From Lysinibacillus sp. ZYM-1 (GTDB lineage: Bacteria > Bacillota > Bacilli > Bacillales_A > Planococcaceae): a stretch of DNA of 64,000 bases. A program made the translations under genes and the position numbers. Location: contig NZ_KQ465114.1 of the NCBI RefSeq assembly GCF_001308875.1, forward strand, positions 1-64,000, written 5' to 3'. The notes beneath the pieces are model-generated. The model worked only from the letters and a program-made list of their open reading frames with translations. It was not told the origin of the DNA and did no database searches. Positions 37,292-46,103 of the stretch are shown here, one piece after another. Position 1 is the stretch's first letter. Each line of letters opens with the position of its first letter.

Positions 37292-38164
37292 TTAATGTTG
37301 ACAATTTGGGCAAAAAACCGATGTACGACCACCAACTGTCATTTGACTTGTTGCCGTTCCACATGCTGGACATATCTTTTTCCCATACATTTTCAAACGA
37401 TTCTGCATGCTTCCAGCTTCCCCATTGATGTTTCGATAATCAGAAATCGTTGAACCACCTGCTTCAATACTTTGACGTAAAACAGCAACAATCTCTTCAA
37501 ATAATGCCCGCTTTCGTTTCTCGCTTATGCGATTCAATTTTCGAGCAGGATGAATTTTCTGAGCAAACAGTGCCTCCGTTGCATAAATATTGCCACAGCC
37601 CGAAATGACTTGCCCATCCATAATCACTTCTTTTACAGCCTTATTCGCATATTTCGGTAGTTTGGATTTTGTCATAAAAAAATCACACGCTAACTCATCA
37701 AATGGCTCCGGTGCCATTTTTGTCAAAGGGGCGTGATCTTCAATTTTTGTCAGAAAACGAAGTTCACCAAAGCGGCGAATATCTGAATAAATTAAGTAAC
37801 CACCATCAGCCATTTTAAAAGTTGCATGAATATGCTTTTGGAATTTAGCTTCATTGATTTCTTCTGGTGAATTCACTACAAACCATGCACCTGTCATCCC
37901 CAAGTGACTGACAAGAACATATGGGACATCTTCTTTCAGCAAATGAAAGAAAATATATTTCGCACGTCGTTCAATCTTCGTAATCGTCATTTGGGACAAC
38001 GTCAATTCAAATGCATCAGGCTCTGCTTGTTTAACGATACATTGTTTCCCCTCACTAAAAGAGAAATGTACCCTTTCAGATAGCTGAACGTGTTGAATTG
38101 TACGTCCTTCAATCTTTGGCTTCAATGCCTGGACGACACCTTCCACCTCTGGTAATTCAGGCAT
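37292..38164 (-). CDS. mutM: Formamidopyrimidine-DNA glycosylase
   Basis: A base-excision repair enzyme that removes 8-oxoguanine and formamidopyrimidines and nicks the site. It has 290 residues. The catalytic N-terminus MPELPEVEGV is intact, and a C-terminal zinc finger is visible (CPACGTATSQM then FCPNC). It lies 12 nt after polA and 13 nt before coaE. Confidence 0.97.
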   Translation of the reverse strand: MPELPEVEGVVQALKPKIEGRTIQHVQLSERVHFSFSEGKQCIVKQAEPDAFELTLSQMTITKIERRAKYIFFHLLKEDVPYVLVSHLGMTGAWFVVNSPEEINEAKFQKHIHATFKMADGGYLIYSDIRRFGELRFLTKIEDHAPLTKMAPEPFDELACDFFMTKSKLPKYANKAVKEVIMDGQVISGCGNIYATEALFAQKIHPARKLNRISEKRKRALFEEIVAVLRQSIEAGGSTISDYRNINGEAGSMQNRLKMYGKKICPACGTATSQMTVGGRTSVFCPNCQH

Positions 38165-38176
38165 TTGAACCCCTCC

Positions 38177-40804
38177 TTATTTTGCTTCATACCATGTTGA
38201 ACCATGGTTAAAATCTACTTTAAGTGGTACGGACAGCTCTATGGCGTTTTCCATTACTTCAGGTACAATTTTTTCTAGCAGCGCAATCTCTTCCTTAGGT
38301 GCTTCAAAGATTAATTCATCATGCACTTGTAAAAGAAGCTTTGCCTGCATATTTTCCTTTTTCAGACGAGCGTCCATATCAATCATTGCTTTTTTAATAA
38401 TATCAGCAGCGCTTCCCTGAATAGGGGTGTTCATTGCCGTGCGCTCAGCAAAACTTCTTAAATTAAAGTTTGAGCTCGTAATATCCGGTAAATAGCGACG
38501 TCTATTTAAAATAGTTGTGACATAACCATTGAATTTCGCATTTTGCACAATATCATCCATATACTGTTTAACCCCTGGGAAACTTGCGAAATATTTCTCA
38601 ATAAAAGTTGCTGCTTCCTTACGAGTAATATCTAAATTTTGTGATAAGCCATAATCACTGATGCCATAAACAATTCCAAAATTAACAGCTTTCGCTGCAC
38701 GACGCATATTACTATCAACTTCATCTTCTGATACATGGAATACATCCATAGCTGTACGCGTATGGACGTCCATTCCTTCACGGAAGGCCTCTACAAGGTT
38801 TTTATCTTCGGACATATGTGCAAGCACGCGTAATTCGATTTGCGAATAGTCCGCAGAAAACAGTATCCAATCCTCTTTCGCAGGGACAAATGCTTGACGG
38901 ATTTTACGTCCCTCCTCTAATCGGATAGGGATGTTTTGTAGATTCGGATCCGTCGAGCTTAGTCGTCCTGTAGCAGTTAAAGCTTGTTGGAAGCGAGTAT
39001 GCACTTTGCTATCCTTTTCATGGATTTCCTTCAGCAACCCTTCAATATAAGTAGACTGTAATTTACCAAGCTGACGATATAACAGAATATATTCAATAAT
39101 GGCATGCTCGGATTTTAACTTCTCTAATACATCAGCAGCCGTTGAATAGCCCGTCTTCGTTTTTTTAATAACAGGTAAACCTAATTTATCGAATAAAATA
39201 ACACCTAATTGTTTTGGTGAATTAATATTAAACGTTTCTCCTGCCTCCGCATAAATTTCTTGTTCAAGCACGACAAGCTTTTCATTAAGCTCTTGGCCCA
39301 TTTTTTCTAGCGTAGCACGGTTAACGGTAACGCCTTCACTTTCCATCTCACCTAAAATGGCTGCCAGTGGCAATTCCAAGTCTTTATAAAGATCAAATTG
39401 TTCATTTTCCTTTAATAATGCCTCTAGCTTCGGCTGTAATGACCAGACAGCATAAGCTTTTCGGCTAACATGCTGTGCAAGTTTATCTATTTCAGGTATA
39501 GCACGTTTGGCTCCCTTGCCATAGACCGTTTCATCAGCTTGTACATCATAATACCCAAGTTCCTTCGCCAGTGTGGCAACATCATCCCCACTAAGTCCAG
39601 GATTATTAATATACGAAGCAAGCACTAAATCAAAATCAACGCCAGCTAATTGAATACCTGCTCGTTTTAATGCCGCTTGAGCTGCCTTGGAATCAGACAT
39701 ATATTTGATTTTTGAGGAGTCCTCTAACCAGCGGCGAAGTATATCTGATTTTGCCGCAATGTCAAAAGGAATGTATTGAGTCTTTGTTCCATCAGATAAG
39801 GCCATTCCTAGTAGCGCACAAGTGTGGTAATGTTCATTCTCTAGCTCAACATGCACAGCCATCACATCTTGTAAGTCTTCTTGTCGAACTTCTTGAACAT
39901 GTTCAAAATCAAAAGGTGTTTGCTCTTGCTCTTGCACAGTAAAATCACTTTTATCGAGCAGTGATTTAAAGCCAAGTTCACGCCACACATTGATTAATTC
40001 TTCTTCATTTGGACCATGGTAAACGAGATCAGTTAGTGAAATAGATATTGGGGCATCTGTAAAAATCGTTGCCAACTTCTTACTCATTATGGCCTGCTCT
40101 TCATTGGCTACCAACTTTTCTTTCATTTTAGAAGCTTTCAATGTATCCATTGCCTCATAAAGTGCCTCAACGGAGCCATGCTCTTTTAATAGTTTCACAG
40201 CAGTCTTTTCACCAACACCTGGCACACCTGGAATGTTGTCTGAAGAATCGCCCATTAAGCCTTTCATATCAATAATCTGTAGGGGCGTTAAACCGTACTT
40301 TTCTGCAATAAAGGCCGGTGTGTTTCTCTCAATTTCCGTAATCCCTTTTTTCGTAATATAAACAGTTACTTGCTCTGTCGCAAGCTGTGTTAAATCTCGG
40401 TCTCCAGATACGATGATAACATCCATATCCTGTGATGAAGCCTCTTTAGCAAGCGTCCCGATAATATCATCCGCTTCATATAAATCTTGTTCGTATTGCT
40501 TAATTCCATAAGCGTCAATAAGCTTACGTAAATAAGGGAATTGCTCAGATAATTCTGGTGGAGTCTTTTGTCTCCCACCTTTATATTCCGTAAAAGTTTC
40601 ATGGCGGAATGTTGTTTTTCCAGCATCAAAAGCCACTAAAATTTTCGTTGGTTGTTCTTCCTCTAATATTCTTTGTAGCATTGTTGTAAAGCCGTACACA
40701 GCATTAGTATGAATGCCACTATCATTCGTCAACAATGGCAACGCAAAAAATGCGCGATACGCTAAACTATTACCGTCCAATAATAGTAATTTTTCCTTTG
40801 TCAT
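38177..40804 (-). CDS. polA: DNA polymerase I
   Basis: A repair and Okazaki-fragment polymerase. The 875-residue protein has an N-terminal 5'-3' exonuclease domain (about 1-290, with LLLDGNSLAYRAFFAL and GLMGDSSDNIPGVPGVGEKTA), a middle 3'-5' exonuclease-like domain without recognisable DxE metal residues (probably inactive, as in Bacillus relatives), and the polymerase domain (about 480-875, with FSADYSQIELRVLAHMS, RRAAKAVNFGIVYG and LLLQVHDELIFE). It heads polA-mutM-coaE. Confidence 0.97.
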   Translation of the reverse strand: MTKEKLLLLDGNSLAYRAFFALPLLTNDSGIHTNAVYGFTTMLQRILEEEQPTKILVAFDAGKTTFRHETFTEYKGGRQKTPPELSEQFPYLRKLIDAYGIKQYEQDLYEADDIIGTLAKEASSQDMDVIIVSGDRDLTQLATEQVTVYITKKGITEIERNTPAFIAEKYGLTPLQIIDMKGLMGDSSDNIPGVPGVGEKTAVKLLKEHGSVEALYEAMDTLKASKMKEKLVANEEQAIMSKKLATIFTDAPISISLTDLVYHGPNEEELINVWRELGFKSLLDKSDFTVQEQEQTPFDFEHVQEVRQEDLQDVMAVHVELENEHYHTCALLGMALSDGTKTQYIPFDIAAKSDILRRWLEDSSKIKYMSDSKAAQAALKRAGIQLAGVDFDLVLASYINNPGLSGDDVATLAKELGYYDVQADETVYGKGAKRAIPEIDKLAQHVSRKAYAVWSLQPKLEALLKENEQFDLYKDLELPLAAILGEMESEGVTVNRATLEKMGQELNEKLVVLEQEIYAEAGETFNINSPKQLGVILFDKLGLPVIKKTKTGYSTAADVLEKLKSEHAIIEYILLYRQLGKLQSTYIEGLLKEIHEKDSKVHTRFQQALTATGRLSSTDPNLQNIPIRLEEGRKIRQAFVPAKEDWILFSADYSQIELRVLAHMSEDKNLVEAFREGMDVHTRTAMDVFHVSEDEVDSNMRRAAKAVNFGIVYGISDYGLSQNLDITRKEAATFIEKYFASFPGVKQYMDDIVQNAKFNGYVTTILNRRRYLPDITSSNFNLRSFAERTAMNTPIQGSAADIIKKAMIDMDARLKKENMQAKLLLQVHDELIFEAPKEEIALLEKIVPEVMENAIELSVPLKVDFNHGSTWYEAK

Positions 40805-40953
40805 GATTTTATCCTCCTGCGTTGTCTTCTACTTAATTGTAAAACGAAAACGTATGTTTGAAAATGCTTCTTCACTCTACTTTATCGAGAAAACAGCCAT
40901 TTTGCCAACAATAACGATGCATTTTAAATAAAAAAGCCTGCGACAACGCAATG

Positions 40954-41121
40954 CTATCCGTCACCTTGGGGGCTCTATCCATCACTTTCAGTATTTTATC
41001 CGTCACTTTGGAGGATCTATCCATCACTTTCAGCATTTTATCCGCCACTTTGGAGGATCTATCCATCACTTTCAGCATTTTATCCGCCACTTTGGAGGAT
41101 CTATCCGTCCTTACCACCATT
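40954..41121. repeat. Tandem repeat: eight 21-nt half-units forming 42-nt units
   Basis: Eight 21-nt blocks follow without phase slips from 40954. Six inner blocks alternate strictly between two forms, one beginning CTATCCATCACTTTCAG and the other TTATCCGNCACTTTGGAGG, giving three near-identical 42-nt units; the outer blocks are divergent. Each block carries ATCC, then CACTTT. Since 21 is divisible by three, several frames stay open on both strands, but no ribosome site or start supports coding. It lies in the 375-nt gap between polA and a secreted-protein gene, whose terminator follows. Confidence 0.9.
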
Positions 41122-41128
41122 ACAAAAA

Positions 41129-41153
41129 AGCCAACCGCACACAGCGATTGACT
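41129..41153 (-). terminator. Terminator of the secreted coiled-coil protein gene
   Basis: A stem of 10 pairs (including GU pairs) with a 5-nt loop, then TTTTTT on the minus strand. Confidence 0.7.
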
Positions 41154-41179
41154 TTTTAATAGATCATCTTGATTTCTGA

Positions 41180-41671
41180 TTAACGCATATTATTGATTAT
41201 CGAAGAACGACTATCCTGCATTTTTTTAATAAAGTTCGTCATGGTATCAAAGGCCTCGTTACGTTTATTATTCATGCTTTGTAAGCGGAGCATATCCATT
41301 TGCTGTGAATTACCTAGACTATCTATCTGACCTTTTAGGCTTTGGATTTGCTGATCAAGTGCTATTTGTTTGTCCTGATCTTCTACAGGTGTAGCCGTTT
41401 TTTCCTGATTTAATCCTGCTAGCTGTGAATTCAAATCAGCTATTTCCTGATTTTTTTGTTGAACAGCTCCTAGTTGGTCCTTTAATTGGTTTTCTAATAA
41501 CTGTGTTCGTTGTGATTGAACTGCCATTAAAGCTGTTTCCAGATCCATACCTTGAATATCCAAGGGCTGAATTCCACTTTCCCCTTGCAAATGGTTATTT
41601 GCAGAGGAATGCCCTGCCCCACTAAATAATAAACCTACTGCTAATGCACTTCCAAAGACTACTTTTTTCAT
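41180..41671 (-). CDS. Secreted coiled-coil protein of unknown function
   Basis: The 163-residue protein has a clear signal peptide (MKKVVFGSALAVGLLFSG, cleavage near SSA-NN). Most of the mature part is predicted to be coiled coil rich in Gln, Leu and Asn (NQEIADLNSQLAGLNQEK, QIALDQQIQSLKGQID). It has no cysteine and no catalytic motif. A good ribosome site (AGGAGG) precedes the ATG. I do not recognise the family; a cell-wall or surface role is only a guess. Confidence 0.8.
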   Translation of the reverse strand: MKKVVFGSALAVGLLFSGAGHSSANNHLQGESGIQPLDIQGMDLETALMAVQSQRTQLLENQLKDQLGAVQQKNQEIADLNSQLAGLNQEKTATPVEDQDKQIALDQQIQSLKGQIDSLGNSQQMDMLRLQSMNNKRNEAFDTMTNFIKKMQDSRSSIINNMR

Positions 41672-41914
41672 CTTGATTCCTCCTCCTATTAAAGTGAAAT
41701 TTTTCTAATCATACATACTGAAGATTAAAATTTGGATAAAAATAATTATCCATTCTTGTATGTAGAGTACCTTCTTGTGACGTTCAGTCATTGACTTTCC
41801 CTCATACTTCTTAAATGTACTATGGATAAAATAAAGGCGATACTGATGAATGTTAATAATTTTCGTATTAACATGGCATTTGACTCTTGGCATTCGGTAC
41901 AAGAAACATAAAAA

Positions 41915-41953
41915 AACTTTCATTCTGGGAGGTAACTCCTATGAATGAAAGTT
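41915..41953 (-). terminator. Terminator of the small membrane protein gene
   Basis: 11-pair stem (41915-41925 with 41943-41953) with a T-run on the minus strand. The 294 nt between the two flanking genes holds little else; a 72-codon ORF there lacks support. Confidence 0.8.
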
Positions 41954-41965
41954 CTATAATTGATG

Positions 41966-42382
41966 TTATTGATTGGCTGTGCGATAAAAAATCTCTTCAT
42001 ATATAACCGTTAAGATAAACGCATTCATAAAGGCAAACACTAAAAATAAGGGCATTCCCCCTAATTGTGGCTGTGTTAACTCTTTACTAAATACCATAAC
42101 AGCGCTAATTTGTGCTAGAAAGAAAATAAAGCCAATACCGATTTGCCAAATAGGACGCTTGACCTTTCGTTTTTCATACCAAAACAACTTTTTAAACAGA
42201 TTTCTTACATCATTTGCAATAATAATACTAACTAAAAAGATACTTACAAAAAATACTGGTATATGATAAACACTCTTTGTCATCCACTCAAAATCAGATA
42301 GGCGGAAGAAAAGAGTCAATAACGATGCAATACTACAAGCAATCCCTAAATTTTGGAGCCATGTGCTAATTCGTAATTTCAC
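41966..42382 (-). CDS. Small integral membrane protein of unknown function
   Basis: With the chosen start the protein has 138 residues and four hydrophobic helices, and ends IYEEIFYRTANQ. The start is GTG at 42382 because GGGGGT lies 7 nt upstream; longer in-frame starts (to 42493) begin in AT-rich sequence without a ribosome site. I do not recognise a family. The C-terminal EEIFYR resembles the EExxxR motif of CPBP-type proteases, but the rest of that family is missing. Confidence 0.65.
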   Translation of the reverse strand: MKLRISTWLQNLGIACSIASLLTLFFRLSDFEWMTKSVYHIPVFFVSIFLVSIIIANDVRNLFKKLFWYEKRKVKRPIWQIGIGFIFFLAQISAVMVFSKELTQPQLGGMPLFLVFAFMNAFILTVIYEEIFYRTANQ

Positions 42383-42527
42383 AGCTATTACCCCCAACAA
42401 TTCTTTTTTAAACATTATCATTCTATCAAATTGTAGGCGGTTGGGGAATAGAAATTTATAAGTTTCTATTATTTTCACAATATAGAAATTCAAATTAAGG
42501 GATTTTTATAATTTTATTTCAACAAAA

Positions 42528-42559
42528 AAAGTCGTCTCTTTGATATGAGAGACGACTTT
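42528..42559 (-). terminator. Terminator of hflKC
   Basis: Perfect 12-pair stem (42528-42539 with 42548-42559), T-run on the minus strand. Confidence 0.88.
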
Positions 42560-42567
42560 GCTATCAA

Positions 42568-43578
42568 TTATTTTATATAACCAGATAAAACCTTTGCATA
42601 AGGTGAAGACGCTGGCAAAATAATAACCGTATCCTCTCCAACCGTTTTCTTATAAGATTCTAGCGTGCGGTATAAAGAGTAAAATTCAGGATCTTGGGAG
42701 AATGATTTATTGTAAATTTTTGCGGCTTCTGCTTCTCCTTCAGCTTGAATAATGGATGCTTCCTTATTCGCAGTAGCTAACATTTCTTGTACTTGTTGAT
42801 CGGTTTTGGCTTCAATACGACGTTTCTCAGCATCACCTTCTGAAAGATACTTTTGGGCAATGGATTCACGATCTGAGATCATGTTCGTAAAAACAGATTG
42901 CTCATTTTCAGTTGGCAAATCAATGCGACGAATACGTACATCTACTACTTCAATGCCATATTTATCGTTTGAAAGTAGTTCATTAACACGTTCTGTTACC
43001 GTATCATTAATGCTCCCTCTCGAAGAATCCTCATCATTAATAATCTGATTATAATCAATACGTCCAAGCTCAGATCGAATAACAGAATAAATAAACTCTT
43101 CCATTCGCGATTCCACTTTTTCAATCGTACCCGCATTAGAAATTAATAATTTGGGATCTGTAATACGCCACACAGCATAATTATCGATAATAATTCGCTT
43201 CTTATCTTTTGTATTAATTTCCTCTTCTGAAATTTCATATGTCATTTGATTTTTCGGTAATTTTGTGACACTTTGGATAAATGGAATTTTCATATTTAAT
43301 CCAGGTTCGCGTTCAAACTTTACAACCTCTCCAAATTGTCGAACAACAGCATATTCGGATTCCTTCACTATATAAATATTTGTTAATAAAATAATCACTA
43401 GTGCAAAGATAGCTGTTATCGTTACACCTAATGTTATATATTTCTTTGGATTTTTAGGTCCTTTTTTCGATATTTTTACTACATTGTCCCCTGAATCACC
43501 TTCTGATGGAGTAGTTTTTTTACTTTTGCCCGATAAAAAATGGAGGAATTTATCAAGATCCTTATTTTTTTGGTCCAT
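42568..43578 (-). CDS. hflC: Protease modulator HflC (SPFH/band 7)
   Basis: A membrane-anchored SPFH protein that with HflK surrounds and modulates FtsH. The 336-residue protein has a charged N-terminal tail (about 1-45), one membrane helix (about 46-68) and the band 7 domain (ESEYAVVRQFGEVVK). The C-terminal SQDPEFYSLYRTLESYKK is typical of HflC. The start overlaps the hflK stop by one base, showing translational coupling. hflKC is not found in B. subtilis. Confidence 0.9.
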   Translation of the reverse strand: MDQKNKDLDKFLHFLSGKSKKTTPSEGDSGDNVVKISKKGPKNPKKYITLGVTITAIFALVIILLTNIYIVKESEYAVVRQFGEVVKFEREPGLNMKIPFIQSVTKLPKNQMTYEISEEEINTKDKKRIIIDNYAVWRITDPKLLISNAGTIEKVESRMEEFIYSVIRSELGRIDYNQIINDEDSSRGSINDTVTERVNELLSNDKYGIEVVDVRIRRIDLPTENEQSVFTNMISDRESIAQKYLSEGDAEKRRIEAKTDQQVQEMLATANKEASIIQAEGEAEAAKIYNKSFSQDPEFYSLYRTLESYKKTVGEDTVIILPASSPYAKVLSGYIK

Positions 43579-44540
43579 TAGTTACCACTCCCTTCTTTTT
43601 TCTCTGTTGGTGTCTGCTGAGGTTGTAGCGGCTGTAGTGGCAAGTACTTCATCGTATTACCATCATCATTCATAATGTAAATTTGTGCTTTTGGTAAAAC
43701 GTTTTCAAGCGTCTCTAAAATTAAACGCTCTCGCGTAATTTGTTGATTGCCTTTATACTGTTCATACGTTTTATTAAAGACTGCTACATCACCTTGCGCT
43801 TGCTCAATACGGGCTGTTTTGGCACCTTTTGCCTTTGACATAATCGCATCACGTTCACCTTGAGCTTCATTAAGGCGTTGATTTTCATATTTTTCAGCTT
43901 CATTAATTTTCGTATTTTTCATTTCACGTGCATCTGTGACAGCAGTGAATGCTGCACGCACTTCCTTATTTGGCAATTCTACATCTTGCAATTTTACACC
44001 TAAAACACTAATCCCAATATCGTAATTTTCTATAAGAGAAACTAATAATTCACGCGTTTTTGCTTCGATGTCAGCTTTACCTTCTGTTAACGCTGCATCG
44101 ATCGAAGAACTTCCGATAATAGAACGAATGGCACTCGATGTGGCACTATGTAATATTCTTTCCGGGTCCTGTGAATTAAATAGAAACTTATTAGGCTCAG
44201 TAATTTTCCATTGCACTACAAGGTCTGTTAACACAATATTTTCGTCCCCTGTAATCATTTTTGTTTCAGCATCATACGCTTCTAATTCACCTGATTTATT
44301 TTGCTTATAGCCAAACTGTAAACTAAAAGTTTCTTTTGACAAAATTTCAACTGATTGAACTGGCCAAGGTAATTTAAAATGAAGACCTGGGTTTGTGACC
44401 ATTTCATCGGCACGACCAAATGTAATGACAACTGCTTGTTCTGATTCATCGACTGTGTACCATGATGTAAATACTGTAATAAGTGCAATAACTCCAAAAA
44501 TTCCAAGTCCAACCATCATTAGTGTCCTTTTCACACTCAT
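43578..44540 (-). CDS. hflK: FtsH activity modulator HflK (SPFH/band 7)
   Basis: Partner of HflC. The 320-residue protein has an N-terminal membrane helix (about 8-28), the SPFH domain (ESEQAVVITFGRADEMVTNPGLHFKLPWPVQ), a long coiled-coil helix (AEKYENQRLNEAQGERDAI) and a Gln/Pro-rich tail. It is the first gene of hflKC. The FtsH link is from family knowledge; ftsH is not in the window. Confidence 0.92.
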   Translation of the reverse strand: MSVKRTLMMVGLGIFGVIALITVFTSWYTVDESEQAVVITFGRADEMVTNPGLHFKLPWPVQSVEILSKETFSLQFGYKQNKSGELEAYDAETKMITGDENIVLTDLVVQWKITEPNKFLFNSQDPERILHSATSSAIRSIIGSSSIDAALTEGKADIEAKTRELLVSLIENYDIGISVLGVKLQDVELPNKEVRAAFTAVTDAREMKNTKINEAEKYENQRLNEAQGERDAIMSKAKGAKTARIEQAQGDVAVFNKTYEQYKGNQQITRERLILETLENVLPKAQIYIMNDDGNTMKYLPLQPLQPQQTPTEKKEGSGN

Positions 44541-44636
44541 GTCTGTTCCTCCCTTTTATTGATTACTATTGTTTACGGGAGATCTTTATAAAAAGTTTCA
44601 AAATATTTTCATATAATTAATTTAGCATAAAAAAAC

Positions 44637-44660
44637 CCTGCTACCTTTTATGGTAACAGG
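44637..44660 (-). terminator. Terminator of lrgAB overlapping the lrgB stop
   Basis: Stem 44637-44645 with 44652-44660 (one mismatch each side) and TTTTTTT on the minus strand. The lrgB stop codon (44648-44650) is in its loop. Confidence 0.85.
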
Positions 44661-45361
44661 ATATTAATAACTAGATGTTCAATAACTGGGAAAATGGTTG
44701 TGGATAATACAATACTAATTAAAGCAGCAACAATCATTGCTAAACTTGCAAAGGTACCTTCTAGTTCACCAAATTCAAATGCTCTAGATGTACCTGCACC
44801 ATGTGCACCCATCCCTAACATTAATCCTCTAGATGATGGATTATGGAATCGACATACTTTAATAACGATCGGTGCTAATAGGCTTCCTAAAATACCTGTT
44901 GTCATAACGAAAACAGCTGTAAGCGTAGGTGAACCTCCAATCATATTTGAAATGTCCATTGCAATGGGTGTTGTCACCGAACGTGGCACTAGACTATGCA
45001 CAAGCTCATTGTTTAACCCTACAACTATGGCCATTATAAAGGATGAAATAATAGCAACTGTTGAACCAACCGCAATACTTACGAAAATTTCGAAGGCATG
45101 CTTTTTTAATAAATTGACATTTTTATAGATAGGAACCGCAAAAGCAACCGTTGCTGGTCCGAGTAAATTCGTTAGAACGCTAGCTCCAGCATTATAAGTT
45201 TTATAGGGTATACCTGTTAGTAATAATAGGATGATAATTACTAACGGCGTCACCAACATTGGTGTCAGCCATTCTTTTTTATATTTCTTATAGATCATTT
45301 TACAACTATAAAAAATAACAATTGTCCCTAATAAGCTAATACCAGCTATCCATAAGCTCAT
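44648..45361 (-). CDS. lrgB: LrgB/CidB family membrane protein
   Basis: An integral membrane protein of the holin-like Lrg/Cid system, linked in relatives to pyruvate/3-hydroxypropionate transport and cell lysis control. It has 237 residues and about seven helices, with the family signatures NLLGPATVAFAVPIY and MGAHGAGTSRAFEFGE. It overlaps lrgA by 4 nt. Its stop codon lies inside the terminator hairpin. Whether it acts as Lrg or Cid type cannot be decided. Confidence 0.9.
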   Translation of the reverse strand: MSLWIAGISLLGTIVIFYSCKMIYKKYKKEWLTPMLVTPLVIIILLLLTGIPYKTYNAGASVLTNLLGPATVAFAVPIYKNVNLLKKHAFEIFVSIAVGSTVAIISSFIMAIVVGLNNELVHSLVPRSVTTPIAMDISNMIGGSPTLTAVFVMTTGILGSLLAPIVIKVCRFHNPSSRGLMLGMGAHGAGTSRAFEFGELEGTFASLAMIVAALISIVLSTTIFPVIEHLVINILLP

Positions 45362-45732
45362 ACCGCATCACCCTTCTTTCGTTGCTCTAGCCATTGTGCC
45401 GTATAGCCCGTTACAAACATCACAATAATCGCGCTTCCAACTATGACAAGCACAACCTTCATGCCTTGTACACCGAATAATGCATGATAATCGATGACGC
45501 CGATGGCAGATGGAATGAAGAAAAGTAAGAGTTCACTTAGTAATACTGCTGCCCCTAGCTCAATCCATTTAAGCTTGATAATATGAAACTGTAAAAGTAA
45601 AAATAATAGGACGAGTCCTATTATGCTCCCTGGAATCGGCAAGTGAAGTAGGCGTGCAATATTATTCCCGATAAATAATAGGATATAAAGAAAGCCAATT
45701 TGCACGATACTTTTGACGATTTTCATGGTCAT
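45358..45732 (-). CDS. lrgA: LrgA/CidA family membrane protein
   Basis: A small holin-like membrane protein of 124 residues with four helices and the pattern RLLHLPIPGSIIGLVLLFLL. It overlaps the downstream lrgB by 4 nt, so the two are translated together. There is no LytSR-type sensor gene adjacent. Confidence 0.9.
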   Translation of the reverse strand: MTMKIVKSIVQIGFLYILLFIGNNIARLLHLPIPGSIIGLVLLFLLLQFHIIKLKWIELGAAVLLSELLLFFIPSAIGVIDYHALFGVQGMKVVLVIVGSAIIVMFVTGYTAQWLEQRKKGDAV

Positions 45733-45907
45733 CCTTCTTTCATTTTTTTCTCTGCCTTAACAGTCAGAAAAACACATTTCAAATGAAAAGAAGTTATGAT
45801 TTCACTGACTGTTCAAGCTTTAATTTGACGAACAATCTACTAAAGATTGATGTTAAACTTTTATGCTACTATACTTTACACCTATTTATCCTCTCTGTAA
45901 AACAGAA

Positions 45908-45946
45908 AAAGAATCTAGTGCCTAATTATTAGACAGTAGATTCTTT
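45908..45946. terminator. Long near-perfect hairpin between lrgA and phoR
   Basis: 10-pair outer stem (45908-45917 with 45937-45946) continues inward through further pairs, with TTCTTTTTCT on the minus strand. It is the second of two tandem hairpins after phoR. Confidence 0.65.
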
Positions 45947-45972
45947 GTGGGGCGAAAAATATAGCAGTTATT

Positions 45973-46010
45973 AAAAAATCTCCAAACATAAAGATGGTTA
46001 GAGATTTTTT
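45973..46010. terminator. Terminator of phoPR
   Basis: Perfect 10-pair stem AAAAAATCTC (45973-45982) with GAGATTTTTT (46001-46010), usable in both directions. The rest of the 371-nt gap between lrgA and phoR holds the lrgA upstream region; no other gene is seen. Confidence 0.75.
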
Positions 46011-46103
46011 ATGGTTATAGTCTTAACAATCATATAGGGGGTTTCTAGTTACAAGTATAGTTCCCAAATATGAATGTAACATTTTGTTCATGTAAAGGAT
46101 TTG

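Noticed and set aside
40954..41121. Repeat considered as a CRISPR array
   Set aside because: Units are contiguous without unique spacers and there are no cas genes.
40872..41151. Open frames of 66-82 codons on both strands through the tandem repeat
   Set aside because: Openness follows from a 21-nt repeat; there is no ribosome site, and the frames run into terminator sequence.
41705..41923. 72-codon minus-strand ORF between the secreted protein and the small membrane protein
   Set aside because: No ribosome site, AT-rich random composition and overlap with the terminator at 41915-41953.
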